Of a stretch of 64,000 nt of DNA, positions 51,982 through 60,696 are shown in pieces; within the stretch, counting starts at the first letter, position 1; the number at the start of each line of letters is the position of its first letter. The notes beneath the pieces are model-generated. The model worked only from the letters and a program-made list of their open reading frames with translations. It ran no database searches and was not told where the DNA came from. The stretch is taken from positions 3,472,001-3,536,000 of the forward strand of contig OZ245761.1 in assembly GCA_965227535.1 (NCBI GenBank), in the 5' to 3' direction. The stretch comes from SZUA-430 sp965227535. Its GTDB lineage: Bacteria; Pseudomonadota; Alphaproteobacteria; Micropepsales; Micropepsaceae. Made by a program: the position numbers and the translations under genes.

Positions 51982-52620
51982 CTAGGCTGAGGTGTCGAGC
52001 GACGGGCCCGTGCCATTGCGCGCGGGCGCGCCGGCCGAAACCGTCACCATCGCTTCGCGCAGCAAGCGCCCGCCGATGGTGTAGCCCTGCTGTGCGACGT
52101 CCATGACCGTGCCCGGCGCATGCTCGGCCGACGGGATTTCGGCGATCGCGCTGTGCAGGTTCGGATCGAACCGCTTGCCCTTAGCGTCGATGCGCTTGAT
52201 GCCGTGACGATCGAGGATGGCCAACGTCTCGCGCTGCGTCGCCTCGATGCCCTCAATCACCGACCGCGCGTTCGCGGGCAAAGCCGCCCGCGTCTCCGGC
52301 GTCAGCGCGTCGAGCGCACGCGAAAAGTTATCGACCACGCTCAGTAGGTCTTTCGCAAACCTCGCAAACGCGAATTGCCCGGCGTCGATCTTCTCGCGCT
52401 CCGAACGTTTGCGCACGTTCTCGACTTCGGCGACCGACCGCAGATAGCGGTCCTTCAGGTCGGCGATTTCCGCATGCAGGGCTGCGATCTGCGCCGCTTC
52501 GCGTGCAATCTCGGCGCTGTCGGTAGGCGCCTCGTCATTGCCGACCGTGACGTCCATAGGATCAGACAACAGCCCCGAAAAGGGCGACGCCACGTTGTCT
52601 TCTTTCTTCGGTCCGCTCAT
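51982..52620 (-). CDS. grpE: nucleotide exchange factor GrpE
   Basis: A 212-residue DnaK co-chaperone. A long N-terminal coiled-coil (EIAREAAQIAALHAEIADLK-D-R-Y-L-R) is followed by VENVRKRSEREKIDAGQFAF. The beta-wing carries IKRIDAKGKRFDPNLHSAIA and GTVMDVAQQGYTIGGRLLRE. It releases ADP from DnaK. It lies 15 bp after hrcA on the same strand. Confidence 0.97.
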   Translation of the reverse strand: MSGPKKEDNVASPFSGLLSDPMDVTVGNDEAPTDSAEIAREAAQIAALHAEIADLKDRYLRSVAEVENVRKRSEREKIDAGQFAFARFAKDLLSVVDNFSRALDALTPETRAALPANARSVIEGIEATQRETLAILDRHGIKRIDAKGKRFDPNLHSAIAEIPSAEHAPGTVMDVAQQGYTIGGRLLREAMVTVSAGAPARNGTGPSLDTSA

Positions 52621-52635
52621 CGCTTGCTGGCCCTA

Positions 52636-53724
52636 TTATTTCTGCTGATTGATCAGTCGGCTGATCACGCGCGCGGTGTAATCGACCATTGGCACGATCC
52701 GCGCATAGTTCAACCGCGTGGGGCCGATCACCCCGATGACGCCAACGACCCGCTGATTATGATCGGAATAGGGCGCGGCAATCACCGACGACCCCGACAG
52801 CGAGTAGAGTTTGTTTTCTGACCCGATAAAGATGCGCACGCCGTCCCCCTGCTTGGCAAGGTCCAGCAACTGGATCAGATCGTTCTTGCGTTCGATGTCG
52901 TCGAACAACTGACGCACGCGCTCAAGCCCCTGGCTCGCGGCGACGTCCTCAAGCAAGCGCGCTTGACCGCGTACAATCAGCGAGGGTGCTTGGTTCATGC
53001 CCCCGCCCCACTCGGCAAGCCCGCCGGCGACAAGCTTCGCTGTAAGGTCGTTCAGCTCCGCGCGCTGCGCCGTGACTTCTTCCAGAATATCGGTGCTCGT
53101 CTCGTCGAGCGTCCGTCCGCGCATGCGCGCGCTTAGATAATTGCTCGCTTCGATATACGTCGAAGGTGGCAGGCCCAGCGGCGTCTCGATCATCCGGTTC
53201 TCGACCGAACCGTCTTCGCTCACCGTGACGACAAGCGCGCGCTGCGGCCCCAGTGGCACGAATTCCACATGCTTCAACGCCGAGTCGCGCTTCGGCGTCA
53301 CGACCAATCCGGCGTATTGGCTGAGGCCCGCAAGCAACGCCGACGCCTGCACCAGCATGTCTTCAAGCTTGCGCCCGCCGGCAACGAGTTGCGCCTCGAT
53401 ACCCTTGCGCTCGTCGGTCGCCAGATTGCCGACTTCCAGCAACCCGTCGACGAACATGCGCAAGCCAATCTGCGTGGGCACGCGGCCCGCGCTGGTATGC
53501 GGCGCCTCAAGCAGCCCCGCATGCTCCAGATCCGACATCACGTTGCGGATCGACGCCGGCGACAGCTTGATGCCCCGCTGCGACAAGGTCCGCGACCCGA
53601 TCGGCTCGCCCGTCTCCAGATACGACTCCACGATGCTGCGAAAGATGTCGCGCGACCGTTCTGACAGCTCGCCGATCTGTGTCGTGAGCGGCAGCTTCGT
53701 ATGTGGGATCTGACGTTCGTTCAT
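52636..53724 (-). CDS. hrcA: heat-inducible transcription repressor HrcA
   Basis: A 362-residue repressor. The N-terminal winged helix is ERSRDIFRSIVESYLETGEP-I-G-S-R-T-L and SPASIRNVMSDLEHAGLLEA. An HrcA GAF-like core and IGSENKLYSLSGSSVIAAPY near the C-terminus complete it. HrcA binds CIRCE sites, usually at groESL. I see no CIRCE in front of dnaK or hrcA, so its targets lie elsewhere. Confidence 0.97.
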   Translation of the reverse strand: MNERQIPHTKLPLTTQIGELSERSRDIFRSIVESYLETGEPIGSRTLSQRGIKLSPASIRNVMSDLEHAGLLEAPHTSAGRVPTQIGLRMFVDGLLEVGNLATDERKGIEAQLVAGGRKLEDMLVQASALLAGLSQYAGLVVTPKRDSALKHVEFVPLGPQRALVVTVSEDGSVENRMIETPLGLPPSTYIEASNYLSARMRGRTLDETSTDILEEVTAQRAELNDLTAKLVAGGLAEWGGGMNQAPSLIVRGQARLLEDVAASQGLERVRQLFDDIERKNDLIQLLDLAKQGDGVRIFIGSENKLYSLSGSSVIAAPYSDHNQRVVGVIGVIGPTRLNYARIVPMVDYTARVISRLINQQK

Positions 53725-53835
53725 GCCTGAATTTGCTAAGGTTTTCCGCCCAAAAACGGCCGTTGCATGACCCTCAAGCGTGAGGCTAGGTAGCGCCTAC
53801 GCCCCCAAACTTCAAGCCAAGGAAGTACACCGCCC

Positions 53836-54555
53836 ATGCGCCCATCCGGCCGCCGCCCCGATCAACTGCGCGAGGTTTCCCTCGAAACGGGCGTATCCGT
53901 GCACGCAGAAGGTTCATGCCTGGTGAAGTTCGGCCGCACGCACGTCCTCTGCACCGCAAGTTTGGAGAACTCCGTCCCGCCCTTCCTCAAAGGAACCGGC
54001 AAGGGTTGGGTCACGGCCGAGTACGGCATGCTCCCGCGTGCAACCAACGAACGCATGCGACGCGAAGCCGCCCAAGGCAAACAGTCCGGCCGCACGCAGG
54101 AGATTCAGCGCCTGATCGGCCGCGCCTTACGCGCCGTGACGAACATGACCGGCTTCGGCGAACGCCAGATCGTCATCGACTGCGACGTGATCCAAGCCGA
54201 CGGCGGCACGCGCACCGCGGCCATCACCGGCGGCTTCGTCGCCCTCCACAAATGCTTCGAGATGATGAAGCGCGATCAACTGATCAAAGCCCTGCCGGTG
54301 AAGGACCACGTCGCCGCCATCTCCTGCGGCATCCACAATGGCAAATCCGTCCTCGACCTCGACTACGAAGAAGACTCCTCCGCTGGCACGGACGCCAACT
54401 TCGTCATGACCGGCGCGGGCGACATCGTCGAAGTCCAAGGCACCGCAGAAGGCGACCCCTTCACCCAAGCCCAACTCCTGGAACTCATGGCGTTGGCCAA
54501 AGCCGGCATCGGCGAACTTGTCGAGATGCAGCGCAAAGCTATCTCTCGCACTTAG
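53836..54555 (+). CDS. rph: ribonuclease PH
   Basis: A 239-residue phosphorolytic 3'-5' exoribonuclease that trims tRNA and rRNA 3' ends. MRPSGRRPDQLREVSLETG, GKGWVTAEYGMLPRATNERM, GRTQEIQRLIGRALRAVTNM and CDVIQADGGTRTAAITGGFV are the diagnostic blocks. The active-site Arg and phosphate-binding residues are intact. Divergent from hrcA by 111 bp, a common alphaproteobacterial arrangement. Confidence 0.98.
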   Translation: MRPSGRRPDQLREVSLETGVSVHAEGSCLVKFGRTHVLCTASLENSVPPFLKGTGKGWVTAEYGMLPRATNERMRREAAQGKQSGRTQEIQRLIGRALRAVTNMTGFGERQIVIDCDVIQADGGTRTAAITGGFVALHKCFEMMKRDQLIKALPVKDHVAAISCGIHNGKSVLDLDYEEDSSAGTDANFVMTGAGDIVEVQGTAEGDPFTQAQLLELMALAKAGIGELVEMQRKAISRT

Positions 54556-54589
54556 TATGCAGACGTCCCGCAAAAGACCCGCCCTTCCT

Positions 54590-54635
54590 TCACCCCTCGC
54601 CCGCCTCGGCGGGAGAGGGGCCGGGGGTGAGGGGA
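54590..54635. repeat. REP-like palindrome that supplies the rdgB SD
   Basis: CACCCCTCGCCCGCC and GGCGGGAGAGGGG-CCGGGGGTG form a GC-rich hairpin between rph and rdgB. Its 3' flank, GAGGGGAGG, doubles as the Shine-Dalgarno sequence of rdgB. Confidence 0.7.
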
Positions 54636-54645
54636 GGTGCAAACC

Positions 54646-55242
54646 GTGACCCGCCGCCTCACCGAAAAAAAGCTGATCGTCGCGAGCCACAATCCCGGCA
54701 AGGTGCGCGAAATCGCCGATCTCATCGCGCCGTACGATCTGGAAGCCATCTCCGCCGCGTCGCTGAATCTCGAAGAGCCGGAAGAAACAGAACCCACCTT
54801 CATCGGCAACGCCCTCATCAAAGCCCACGCCGCGGCAAAGGCCGCGCGGCTGCCCGCCCTCTCCGACGACTCCGGCCTCTGCGTTGACGCGCTGAACGGC
54901 GACCCAGGCGTCCTGTCCGCCAGATGGGCAGGCCCGTCCAAAGACTTCGCCGTCGCCATGCGCAAAGTGAACGAGCGCATCGGCAACGCCCCCAACCGCA
55001 ACGCGCACTTCGTTTGCGCGCTCGCCATCGCCTGGCCCGACGGCCACAGCGAAACCTTCGAGGGCAAAGTGAACGGCTGCCTCGTCTGGCCGCCGCGCGG
55101 AACATTGGGTTTCGGCTACGACCCGATGTTCATCCCCGACGGCTACGACCAAACCTTCGGCGAGATGAACCAAGCCGCAAAGCACGCGATGTCCCACCGC
55201 GCCCGCGCCTTCGCAAAATTCGTCGAGGCCTGCCTTGAGTAA
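54646..55242 (+). CDS. rdgB: XTP/dITP diphosphatase (RdgB/HAM1)
   Basis: A 198-residue house-cleaning pyrophosphatase that removes dITP and XTP. LIVASHNPGKVREIADLIAP near residue 10, ETEPTFIGNALIKAHAAAKA, LSDDSGLCVDALNGDPGVLS and LGFGYDPMFIPDGYDQTFGE are the family motifs. GTG 54646 has AGG 8 nt upstream; GTG 54637 lies too close to the SD. Overlaps hemW by 8 bp. Confidence 0.96.
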   Translation: MTRRLTEKKLIVASHNPGKVREIADLIAPYDLEAISAASLNLEEPEETEPTFIGNALIKAHAAAKAARLPALSDDSGLCVDALNGDPGVLSARWAGPSKDFAVAMRKVNERIGNAPNRNAHFVCALAIAWPDGHSETFEGKVNGCLVWPPRGTLGFGYDPMFIPDGYDQTFGEMNQAAKHAMSHRARAFAKFVEACLE

Positions 55243-56377
55243 CGCGCCGGGGTTCGCGCTCTACATCCACTGGCCGTTCTGTCTGTCGAAGTGCCCGTAC
55301 TGCGACTTCAACAGCCACGTCCGCGCCAAGATCGACGCGCAAGCCTGGCAAGCCGCAATGCTGCGCGAGCTACAAACGCAATCCGCGCGCCTCGACACGA
55401 AACCAAAGCTGCAATCGATCTTCTTTGGCGGCGGCACGCCCTCGCTGATGCCGGGTCACGTCGTCGACGCGCTGCTGAACGAGGCCGAACGCATCTTCGG
55501 CTTCGCCCCCAATATCGAAATCACGCTCGAAGCGAACCCCACCAGCGTCGACGCCGGCCGCTTCCGCGACTACCGCGCGGCAGGCGTCAACCGCGTCTCG
55601 CTCGGCGTGCAAGCGTTGAACGACAGAGACCTGCGCGCCCTCGGCCGCCTGCACACGGTCGACGAAGCCATGCGCGCCGTGACCCTCGCGCAAGCAACCT
55701 TCCCGCGCGCGTCGTTCGACCTGATCTACGCACGCCCCGGCCAAACGAAAGAAGCGTGGGCCGCCGAACTAGACCAAGCCCTGGCACAAGGCTGCACGCA
55801 CTATTCGCTCTACCAACTGACATACGAAGAAGGCACGCCTTTCTACGCCGCCCTCCAACGTGGGACGATGAAAGAGACGGACGCCGACACCGCCGCCGAC
55901 CTCTACGAACTAACGCAGGCGCGCATGAACGCTGCAGGCATGCCCGCCTACGAAGTCTCAAACCACGCGAGACCAGGCGAAGAATCCCGCCACAATCTCA
56001 TCTACTGGCGCTACGGCGATTATCTCGGCATCGGCCCCGGTGCCCACGGCCGCATCACCGTCGGCGGTAAACGCATCGCAACGTCGACCATTCGCGCCCC
56101 CGAAGCCTGGCTCGCCCGCGTGAACGAAGAAGGCGCAGGCCTCGACCGCCTCGACGAAGTCACGCCGGAAGAGCAGGGGACAGAAGCCCTACTCATGGGC
56201 CTGCGCCTAAGCGAAGGCATCGAAATCGCGCCGATCGAACAGAAACTGCACCGCCCGCTCGCCCGCGTCAGCGCGCTGGAATCGCAAGGCCTCGTCACCG
56301 TAACCGCAGGCCGCCTGCGCGCAACGCCGCGCGGCCGCCTAGTCCTGAACGCGGTGCTGAAACAACTCGCCGCGTAA
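55235..56377 (+). CDS. hemW: radical SAM heme chaperone HemW
   Basis: A 380-residue HemN-like radical-SAM protein. The cluster motif is CLSKCPYCDFNSH (C-x3-C-x2-C) near residue 16; IFFGGGTPSLMPG and ANPTSVDAGRFRDYRAAGVN follow. It lacks the extra N-terminal Cys of true HemN, which marks HemW, a heme-binding chaperone rather than a coproporphyrinogen dehydrogenase. It begins at TTG 55235 inside the end of rdgB. Confidence 0.95.
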   Translation: MSNAPGFALYIHWPFCLSKCPYCDFNSHVRAKIDAQAWQAAMLRELQTQSARLDTKPKLQSIFFGGGTPSLMPGHVVDALLNEAERIFGFAPNIEITLEANPTSVDAGRFRDYRAAGVNRVSLGVQALNDRDLRALGRLHTVDEAMRAVTLAQATFPRASFDLIYARPGQTKEAWAAELDQALAQGCTHYSLYQLTYEEGTPFYAALQRGTMKETDADTAADLYELTQARMNAAGMPAYEVSNHARPGEESRHNLIYWRYGDYLGIGPGAHGRITVGGKRIATSTIRAPEAWLARVNEEGAGLDRLDEVTPEEQGTEALLMGLRLSEGIEIAPIEQKLHRPLARVSALESQGLVTVTAGRLRATPRGRLVLNAVLKQLAA

Positions 56378-56444
56378 ATCCGTAAGGCGCCGGCTGGATG
56401 AATTCGCACAGACCTGTGGCCGCGCCGTCCGCTAGGCTGGCCTA

Positions 56445-58073
56445 ATGAGTTCTTGGCCTACGCGCATTCTGACCATGTTGGTGCTGGTCGCCGGTGCGGC
56501 GCTGCTTGTCGCGGCGCTCGTGCTGGCGTGGAATGCCGATCAGCACCGCACGGTCGAACGCCTCACCCCGCCGGCGCCCACCACTGCGACCCCAACGCAT
56601 GGCGGACCGGACTACGATCAGGTGCAGACGAAGTGCGCTCGCGCCGACGCGGTGCGCCCAACGCCTGATGAGATGTACCGCAACCGGCCTCGGCCTGAAC
56701 TCAGTGTACGGACGAACGAGAAGGCGGGTCGCGCAATTCCGCTCTACCTTGCGCTCCTCGTCGATAAGGAAGGCCGCGTCGTTTGCGCCGACGCAGTCCA
56801 AGGCTTCGCCGCATTCCGCGCCCGCGCCGAAGAACTCGCGATGCTGTGGCGTTTCAAACCGTTCAAGCGCAACGGCGCGCCCATTGTCGCGCAGATCTAC
56901 GCACCGATGCCGATCCGCTGGCAGGACAACAGGCCGCTCAAACGCGTGCCGTTTCCGCAGATCGAGGATTGGAGCACGCTACGCATCTCGCTGACGCGCA
57001 GCATGTGCTACGGCGTGTGCCCCAGCTACGCCGTCGAGGTCACCGGCGACGGCAGCGTCCGCTACGATGGCCGCAACTTCGTCGCCCTTCGCGGTGTGCA
57101 CAGCGCAAGACTCGAGCGGCAGGCGATCGAAAAGCTCTACGATCAATTTCGCCGCGCCGACTTCTTTTGGCTGCAAGACGTCTATAGCGCCCGCATCACC
57201 GACAATGCGGCCTACGAGATCGAAATCAGCTTCGATGGACACAAGAAGAGAGTTCACGACTACGTCGGCTTGAGCGTCGGCATGCCCGACGCCGTGACCA
57301 ATCTCGAACAAGCGGTTGACGACGCCGTCGACATCGAACGCTGGACGTTGGGCAACAAGAATACCGCACCGAGCCTGGTCGCCGAACGCTGGAACTTCCA
57401 AAGCCGCTCCGATGCGAACCTCGGCATCGTGGCCGGCTTGGCCCAATACGGCGAACCCGAGGCACTGCGCGCGGTGATCGCCTTGGGTGCACCGGTCACC
57501 GGAAAATCGAAAAGCCAGCTCGACTTCCGAGACGTCGGTCAGACGACGGCGCTCAACGCCGCCGTGCAGCGCGACAATGCAGAGATTCTTGACATCGTCC
57601 TGTATGCCGCGCGTTGGGGCGCAACCGACCTCAGCGATGCGCTTCTTGAAGCGGCGGCCTACGGCCGCCTGTCCGTCGTTGAAAATCTGATCAAAGCTGG
57701 TGCAAACCCGCTCTATACGGCCGCTCCGAATGAGCAATCCCAAGATAATGACTGGCCGGGAAGCACACCAAACGTTCTGATGAGCGCCGCACGGTCCGGC
57801 GTTCCGGAAGTTGTCGAGCGAATCCTAAAAGCGGGGCCTAATGTGAACCAACGCGACGACCACGGCTGGACCGCTCTGCACTATGCGGTGGACCCCGATT
57901 GGCGCACCTATGCGCAAGATTCGCCCGACCGAAATCCCAGGCGGGTGGTCGAACGCCTCATCGCCGCCGGCGCCGATGTCAACGCGAAAACGAACGCTGG
58001 CAAAACGCCACTCGCACTGCAGCCTTATGACGAAGGGGTTGTCGCCGCCCTCCGAAATGCCGGTGGCCGCTAA
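56445..58073 (+). CDS. membrane-anchored DUF6438 plus ankyrin-repeat protein
   Basis: A 542-residue protein. An N-terminal helix (ILTMLVLVAGAALLVAALVL) is followed, about residues 85-165, by a TonB-C-like stretch (ELAMLWRFKPFKRNGAPIVA). A DUF6438-like domain is at about 180-275 (ISLTRSMCYGVCPSYAVEVT, GDGSVRYDGRNFVALRGVHS). At least three ankyrin repeats run from 330 to the end (NVNQRDDHGWTALHYAVD, LIAAGADVNAKTNAGKTPL). Probably periplasmic. No homologue with this exact order comes to mind; function unknown. Confidence 0.8.
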   Translation: MSSWPTRILTMLVLVAGAALLVAALVLAWNADQHRTVERLTPPAPTTATPTHGGPDYDQVQTKCARADAVRPTPDEMYRNRPRPELSVRTNEKAGRAIPLYLALLVDKEGRVVCADAVQGFAAFRARAEELAMLWRFKPFKRNGAPIVAQIYAPMPIRWQDNRPLKRVPFPQIEDWSTLRISLTRSMCYGVCPSYAVEVTGDGSVRYDGRNFVALRGVHSARLERQAIEKLYDQFRRADFFWLQDVYSARITDNAAYEIEISFDGHKKRVHDYVGLSVGMPDAVTNLEQAVDDAVDIERWTLGNKNTAPSLVAERWNFQSRSDANLGIVAGLAQYGEPEALRAVIALGAPVTGKSKSQLDFRDVGQTTALNAAVQRDNAEILDIVLYAARWGATDLSDALLEAAAYGRLSVVENLIKAGANPLYTAAPNEQSQDNDWPGSTPNVLMSAARSGVPEVVERILKAGPNVNQRDDHGWTALHYAVDPDWRTYAQDSPDRNPRRVVERLIAAGADVNAKTNAGKTPLALQPYDEGVVAALRNAGGR

Positions 58074-58140
58074 GGCCGTCAACGCCGAGACTTACCGGCC
58101 TTGACGAAGAAGTTGGGGACTGGAGGCCGGCGCTCCCACA

Positions 58141-59385
58141 CTAGAACCCTTGGCTCTGGAACGTCGTCGCTGCCGGGCTCACCACGCTCAGCTGCCCGCT
58201 CGCCGACACTTCGATCACCGCCAGCCCGCGTTGCGTCAACCCATCCGCCTGGAAGCGGAAGATGCCGTCGATGCCGGCGAAGCCGTTCGGATCGGAGATT
58301 GTCGTGCGCGTGTAGCGCTGCCCCGGCCGCCCGCCGGCGAGCGTCGCCGATAACGCCACCGCGTCATAGCCCAGCGATGCAATCCGCGGAGGCTTCGTGC
58401 CGTAGAGCTGCTGATAGCGCGTGGCGAAATTCTGGCGTTGATCCTGCGGCGGCACCGCATACCAGCCGCCCTGCAGCGAAGGTTCGCGCGCGACGGCGGG
58501 ATCGTCCCACAAACCGGTGCCCAGCAACTTCACCTTGCGCGAGTCGACGCCGTTCACGGTCAGGATCGGCCCAAGGCTGCGCAGCATCGGCCCGCCTTCC
58601 GGCAGGAAGATCGTGTCGAAGCCCATCTTGGCGATTGCCTTCACCGCGGGCTCAAGCGCCTGCGGGTTCGGCGCATAGCTTTGCACCGCGACCACTTCAC
58701 GCCCGCTCTGCAAAACAGAATTGCGGAACGCCTCTTCGACGCGCTGCCCGTAAGCTGTCGCCGGCACAAGAGCGGCGAACTTGGTGCGCCCCTGCGAAGC
58801 GGCATAGCTGATGATCCGGCTCACCTCCTGCTGCGGCATGAAGCTCAGCAAGAACACGCCATCGCCGGCCACGGCGCGGTCGGTCGAGAACGCCACCACG
58901 GGCACATTGCGCGCCCGCGCGATCGGCGCCACGGCCTTCACATCGTTGGCGAGCAGCGGCCCGAGAATAAGCTCAGCACCCTTGTCGATTGCATCGTTGG
59001 CGGCGGCCGCCGCCGTCTCCGGCGTCGGGCCAGTATCGCGCGGCACCAGCACCATGGAGCGCGCGCCCATGTCGAACATCGCCATCTGCGCCGCGTCGAG
59101 CAGCGCCTGCGCGACCGCCCGGGTATCCTTCGACGGATGCGACAATGGCAACAGTACCGCGATCCGCACCTGGCCCTCGACCGGCACGGGTGGCCCGGGC
59201 TGACTGGTGGGCGGGATCACGGCGGTAGGCCTGGGCGGCGCTTGTGTGACCGTCGGTGTTGGTTTGTCGCCGAAGCTGAAGCCTTCGCAGGCCGACAGCA
59301 CGACCCCCATCGTCAGCAGCAGGACGATCGTCCACAATGTGCGGGCAAAACGCGCGGGCTCAGACGCTAACAATCGTGCGGTCAC
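58141..59385 (-). CDS. penicillin-binding protein activator, LpoA-like
   Basis: A 414-residue lipoprotein. The lipobox GVVLSAC is near residue 27, then a Pro/Thr linker. A periplasmic-binding-protein type I fold follows: VRIAVLLPLSHPSKDTRAVA, LVPRDTGPTPETAAAAANDA, LILGPLLANDVKAVAPIARA and GYDAVALSATLAGGRPGQRY. It matches the C-terminal PBP-like domain of LpoA, and E. coli lpoA-yraN-rsmI neighbours are also next to each other. GTG 59385 with AAGGA 10 nt upstream was chosen; TTG 59403 is possible. Confidence 0.9.
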   Translation of the reverse strand: MTARLLASEPARFARTLWTIVLLLTMGVVLSACEGFSFGDKPTPTVTQAPPRPTAVIPPTSQPGPPVPVEGQVRIAVLLPLSHPSKDTRAVAQALLDAAQMAMFDMGARSMVLVPRDTGPTPETAAAAANDAIDKGAELILGPLLANDVKAVAPIARARNVPVVAFSTDRAVAGDGVFLLSFMPQQEVSRIISYAASQGRTKFAALVPATAYGQRVEEAFRNSVLQSGREVVAVQSYAPNPQALEPAVKAIAKMGFDTIFLPEGGPMLRSLGPILTVNGVDSRKVKLLGTGLWDDPAVAREPSLQGGWYAVPPQDQRQNFATRYQQLYGTKPPRIASLGYDAVALSATLAGGRPGQRYTRTTISDPNGFAGIDGIFRFQADGLTQRGLAVIEVSASGQLSVVSPAATTFQSQGF

Positions 59386-59414
59386 GGGGCGATCGTCCTT
59401 CAAGGCAAAACAAC

Positions 59415-60326
59415 GTGAGTGATGACCCCAAGACTACTGGCCGAGGCCGTCGAAGTAAATCAGACGGCAATTTGTCCCCAGGCCTCTACCTCGTGGCCAC
59501 GCCGATCGGCAACGCCAGCGACATAACATTGCGCGCGCTTCACGTTTTGGAGGCGGCAGACGCTGTTTTCGCCGAAGACACGCGCGTAACCTCAAAGCTC
59601 CTCGCGCTGCACGCGCTCGCGCGCCCGTTGCACTCCTACCGCGAACACAACGCCGATCAGGCCGAACGTGACATCATGCACCACCTGGCCGAGGGCCGGA
59701 CGGTGGCGTTGGTCAGCGATGCCGGCACCCCGCTGATCTCCGATCCGGGTCAGCGCCTGGTGCAAACCGCCGTCGCTGAGGGCCACGCTGTCTTTCCGAT
59801 TCCCGGCGCCTCCGCCCCGCTCGCCGCACTCACCGCGTCAGGTCTCGCCGGCGAACGCTTCTTGTTCGCAGGCTTCCTGCCCTCGCGCGCCACCGAACGC
59901 CGCCGCGCCATCCGGGAGTTGGAAGCGGTGCCTGCCACGCTCGTCTTCTTCGAAGCGCCAAGCCGCGTGGCCGAGTCGCTCGCCGATCTCGCCGCGTTGC
60001 TGGGAGCAAGGCCAGCCGCCGTGGCGCGCGAACTGACCAAGCTGCACGAAGAAATCCGCCGCGCCCCCCTGGACGAACTCGCCGCGCACTACGCCGACGG
60101 CGGCGAGACTCGGGGCGAGATCGTCATCGTCGTCGCCGCACCCTCCGGCGAAGTGATCGCGCCCACCGCCGCCACGCTCGACACCCGCCTCGCGCAAGAA
60201 CTCAAGCGCCACCCCGTCAAAGACGCCGCCACCATCGTCGCCGCGGCGCTGGGTCTTCCCCGCCGCGAGGTCTACGCCCGCGCGCTCGAACTGAAGAAGG
60301 ATGCCGCGCAAGCCGATGAGCCTTGA
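59415..60326 (+). CDS. rsmI: 16S rRNA (cytidine1402-2'-O)-methyltransferase RsmI
   Basis: A 303-residue SAM methyltransferase of the tetrapyrrole-methylase fold. GLYLVATPIGNASDITLRAL near residue 28, DAVFAEDTRVTSKLL, VALVSDAGTPLISDPGQRLV and FPIPGASAPLAALTASGLAG are characteristic. It modifies C1402 of 16S rRNA together with RsmH. It starts at GTG 59415; only 29 bp separate it from the divergent lipoprotein start, so their promoters must overlap. An upstream ATG in frame adds no conserved residues. Confidence 0.94.
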   Translation: MSDDPKTTGRGRRSKSDGNLSPGLYLVATPIGNASDITLRALHVLEAADAVFAEDTRVTSKLLALHALARPLHSYREHNADQAERDIMHHLAEGRTVALVSDAGTPLISDPGQRLVQTAVAEGHAVFPIPGASAPLAALTASGLAGERFLFAGFLPSRATERRRAIRELEAVPATLVFFEAPSRVAESLADLAALLGARPAAVARELTKLHEEIRRAPLDELAAHYADGGETRGEIVIVVAAPSGEVIAPTAATLDTRLAQELKRHPVKDAATIVAAALGLPRREVYARALELKKDAAQADEP

Positions 60327-60687
60327 GCGTGAGAAAGCCCGTGCCCGCGGCACGGCGGGCGAATGGCTGGCGGCGGCCTGGCTGCGCGCCAAGGGCTACC
60401 GCATTCTCGCCCGGCAATTCCGCGCTTTAGGCGGGGAACTGGACATTGTGGCCCTGACACCGCCGTGGACCTCTCGTACAATCGTCTTTGTCGAGGTCAG
60501 GGCACGCGGCACAGTCGAGCAAGCCATCGAATCAGTGGGCGCGGTAAAGCGTCGGCGGGTCGAGGCGGCATCGGCACAGTTCTGCGTACGCAAGCCAAAG
60601 CTCGCCGGCTTTCCGCGCCGCTACGATCTCGTCCTCCTCGCGCCAGGTCACTGGCCGCACCATGTGATCGATGCCTGGAGACCATGA
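60316..60687 (+). CDS. YraN family (UPF0102) endonuclease-like protein
   Basis: A 123-residue protein of the UPF0102 restriction-endonuclease-like fold. ARGTAGEWLAAAWLRAKGYR, ILARQFRALGGELDIVALTP (G-E-x-D-x-[IV] motif) and TIVFVEVRARGTVEQAIESV (E-V-[KR] motif) are the three parts of the family core. Activity is unproven. ATG 60316 overlaps the end of rsmI by 11 bp; ATG 60301 is an alternative. The next gene follows after 9 bp. Confidence 0.9.
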   Translation: MSLEREKARARGTAGEWLAAAWLRAKGYRILARQFRALGGELDIVALTPPWTSRTIVFVEVRARGTVEQAIESVGAVKRRRVEAASAQFCVRKPKLAGFPRRYDLVLLAPGHWPHHVIDAWRP

Positions 60688-60696
60688 GAGGTAGTG

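Noticed and set aside
53725..53835. Possible sigma32 promoter for hrcA (CTTG-N16-CGTTTTTGGG)
   Set aside because: Two key mismatches in the -10; too weak to annotate.
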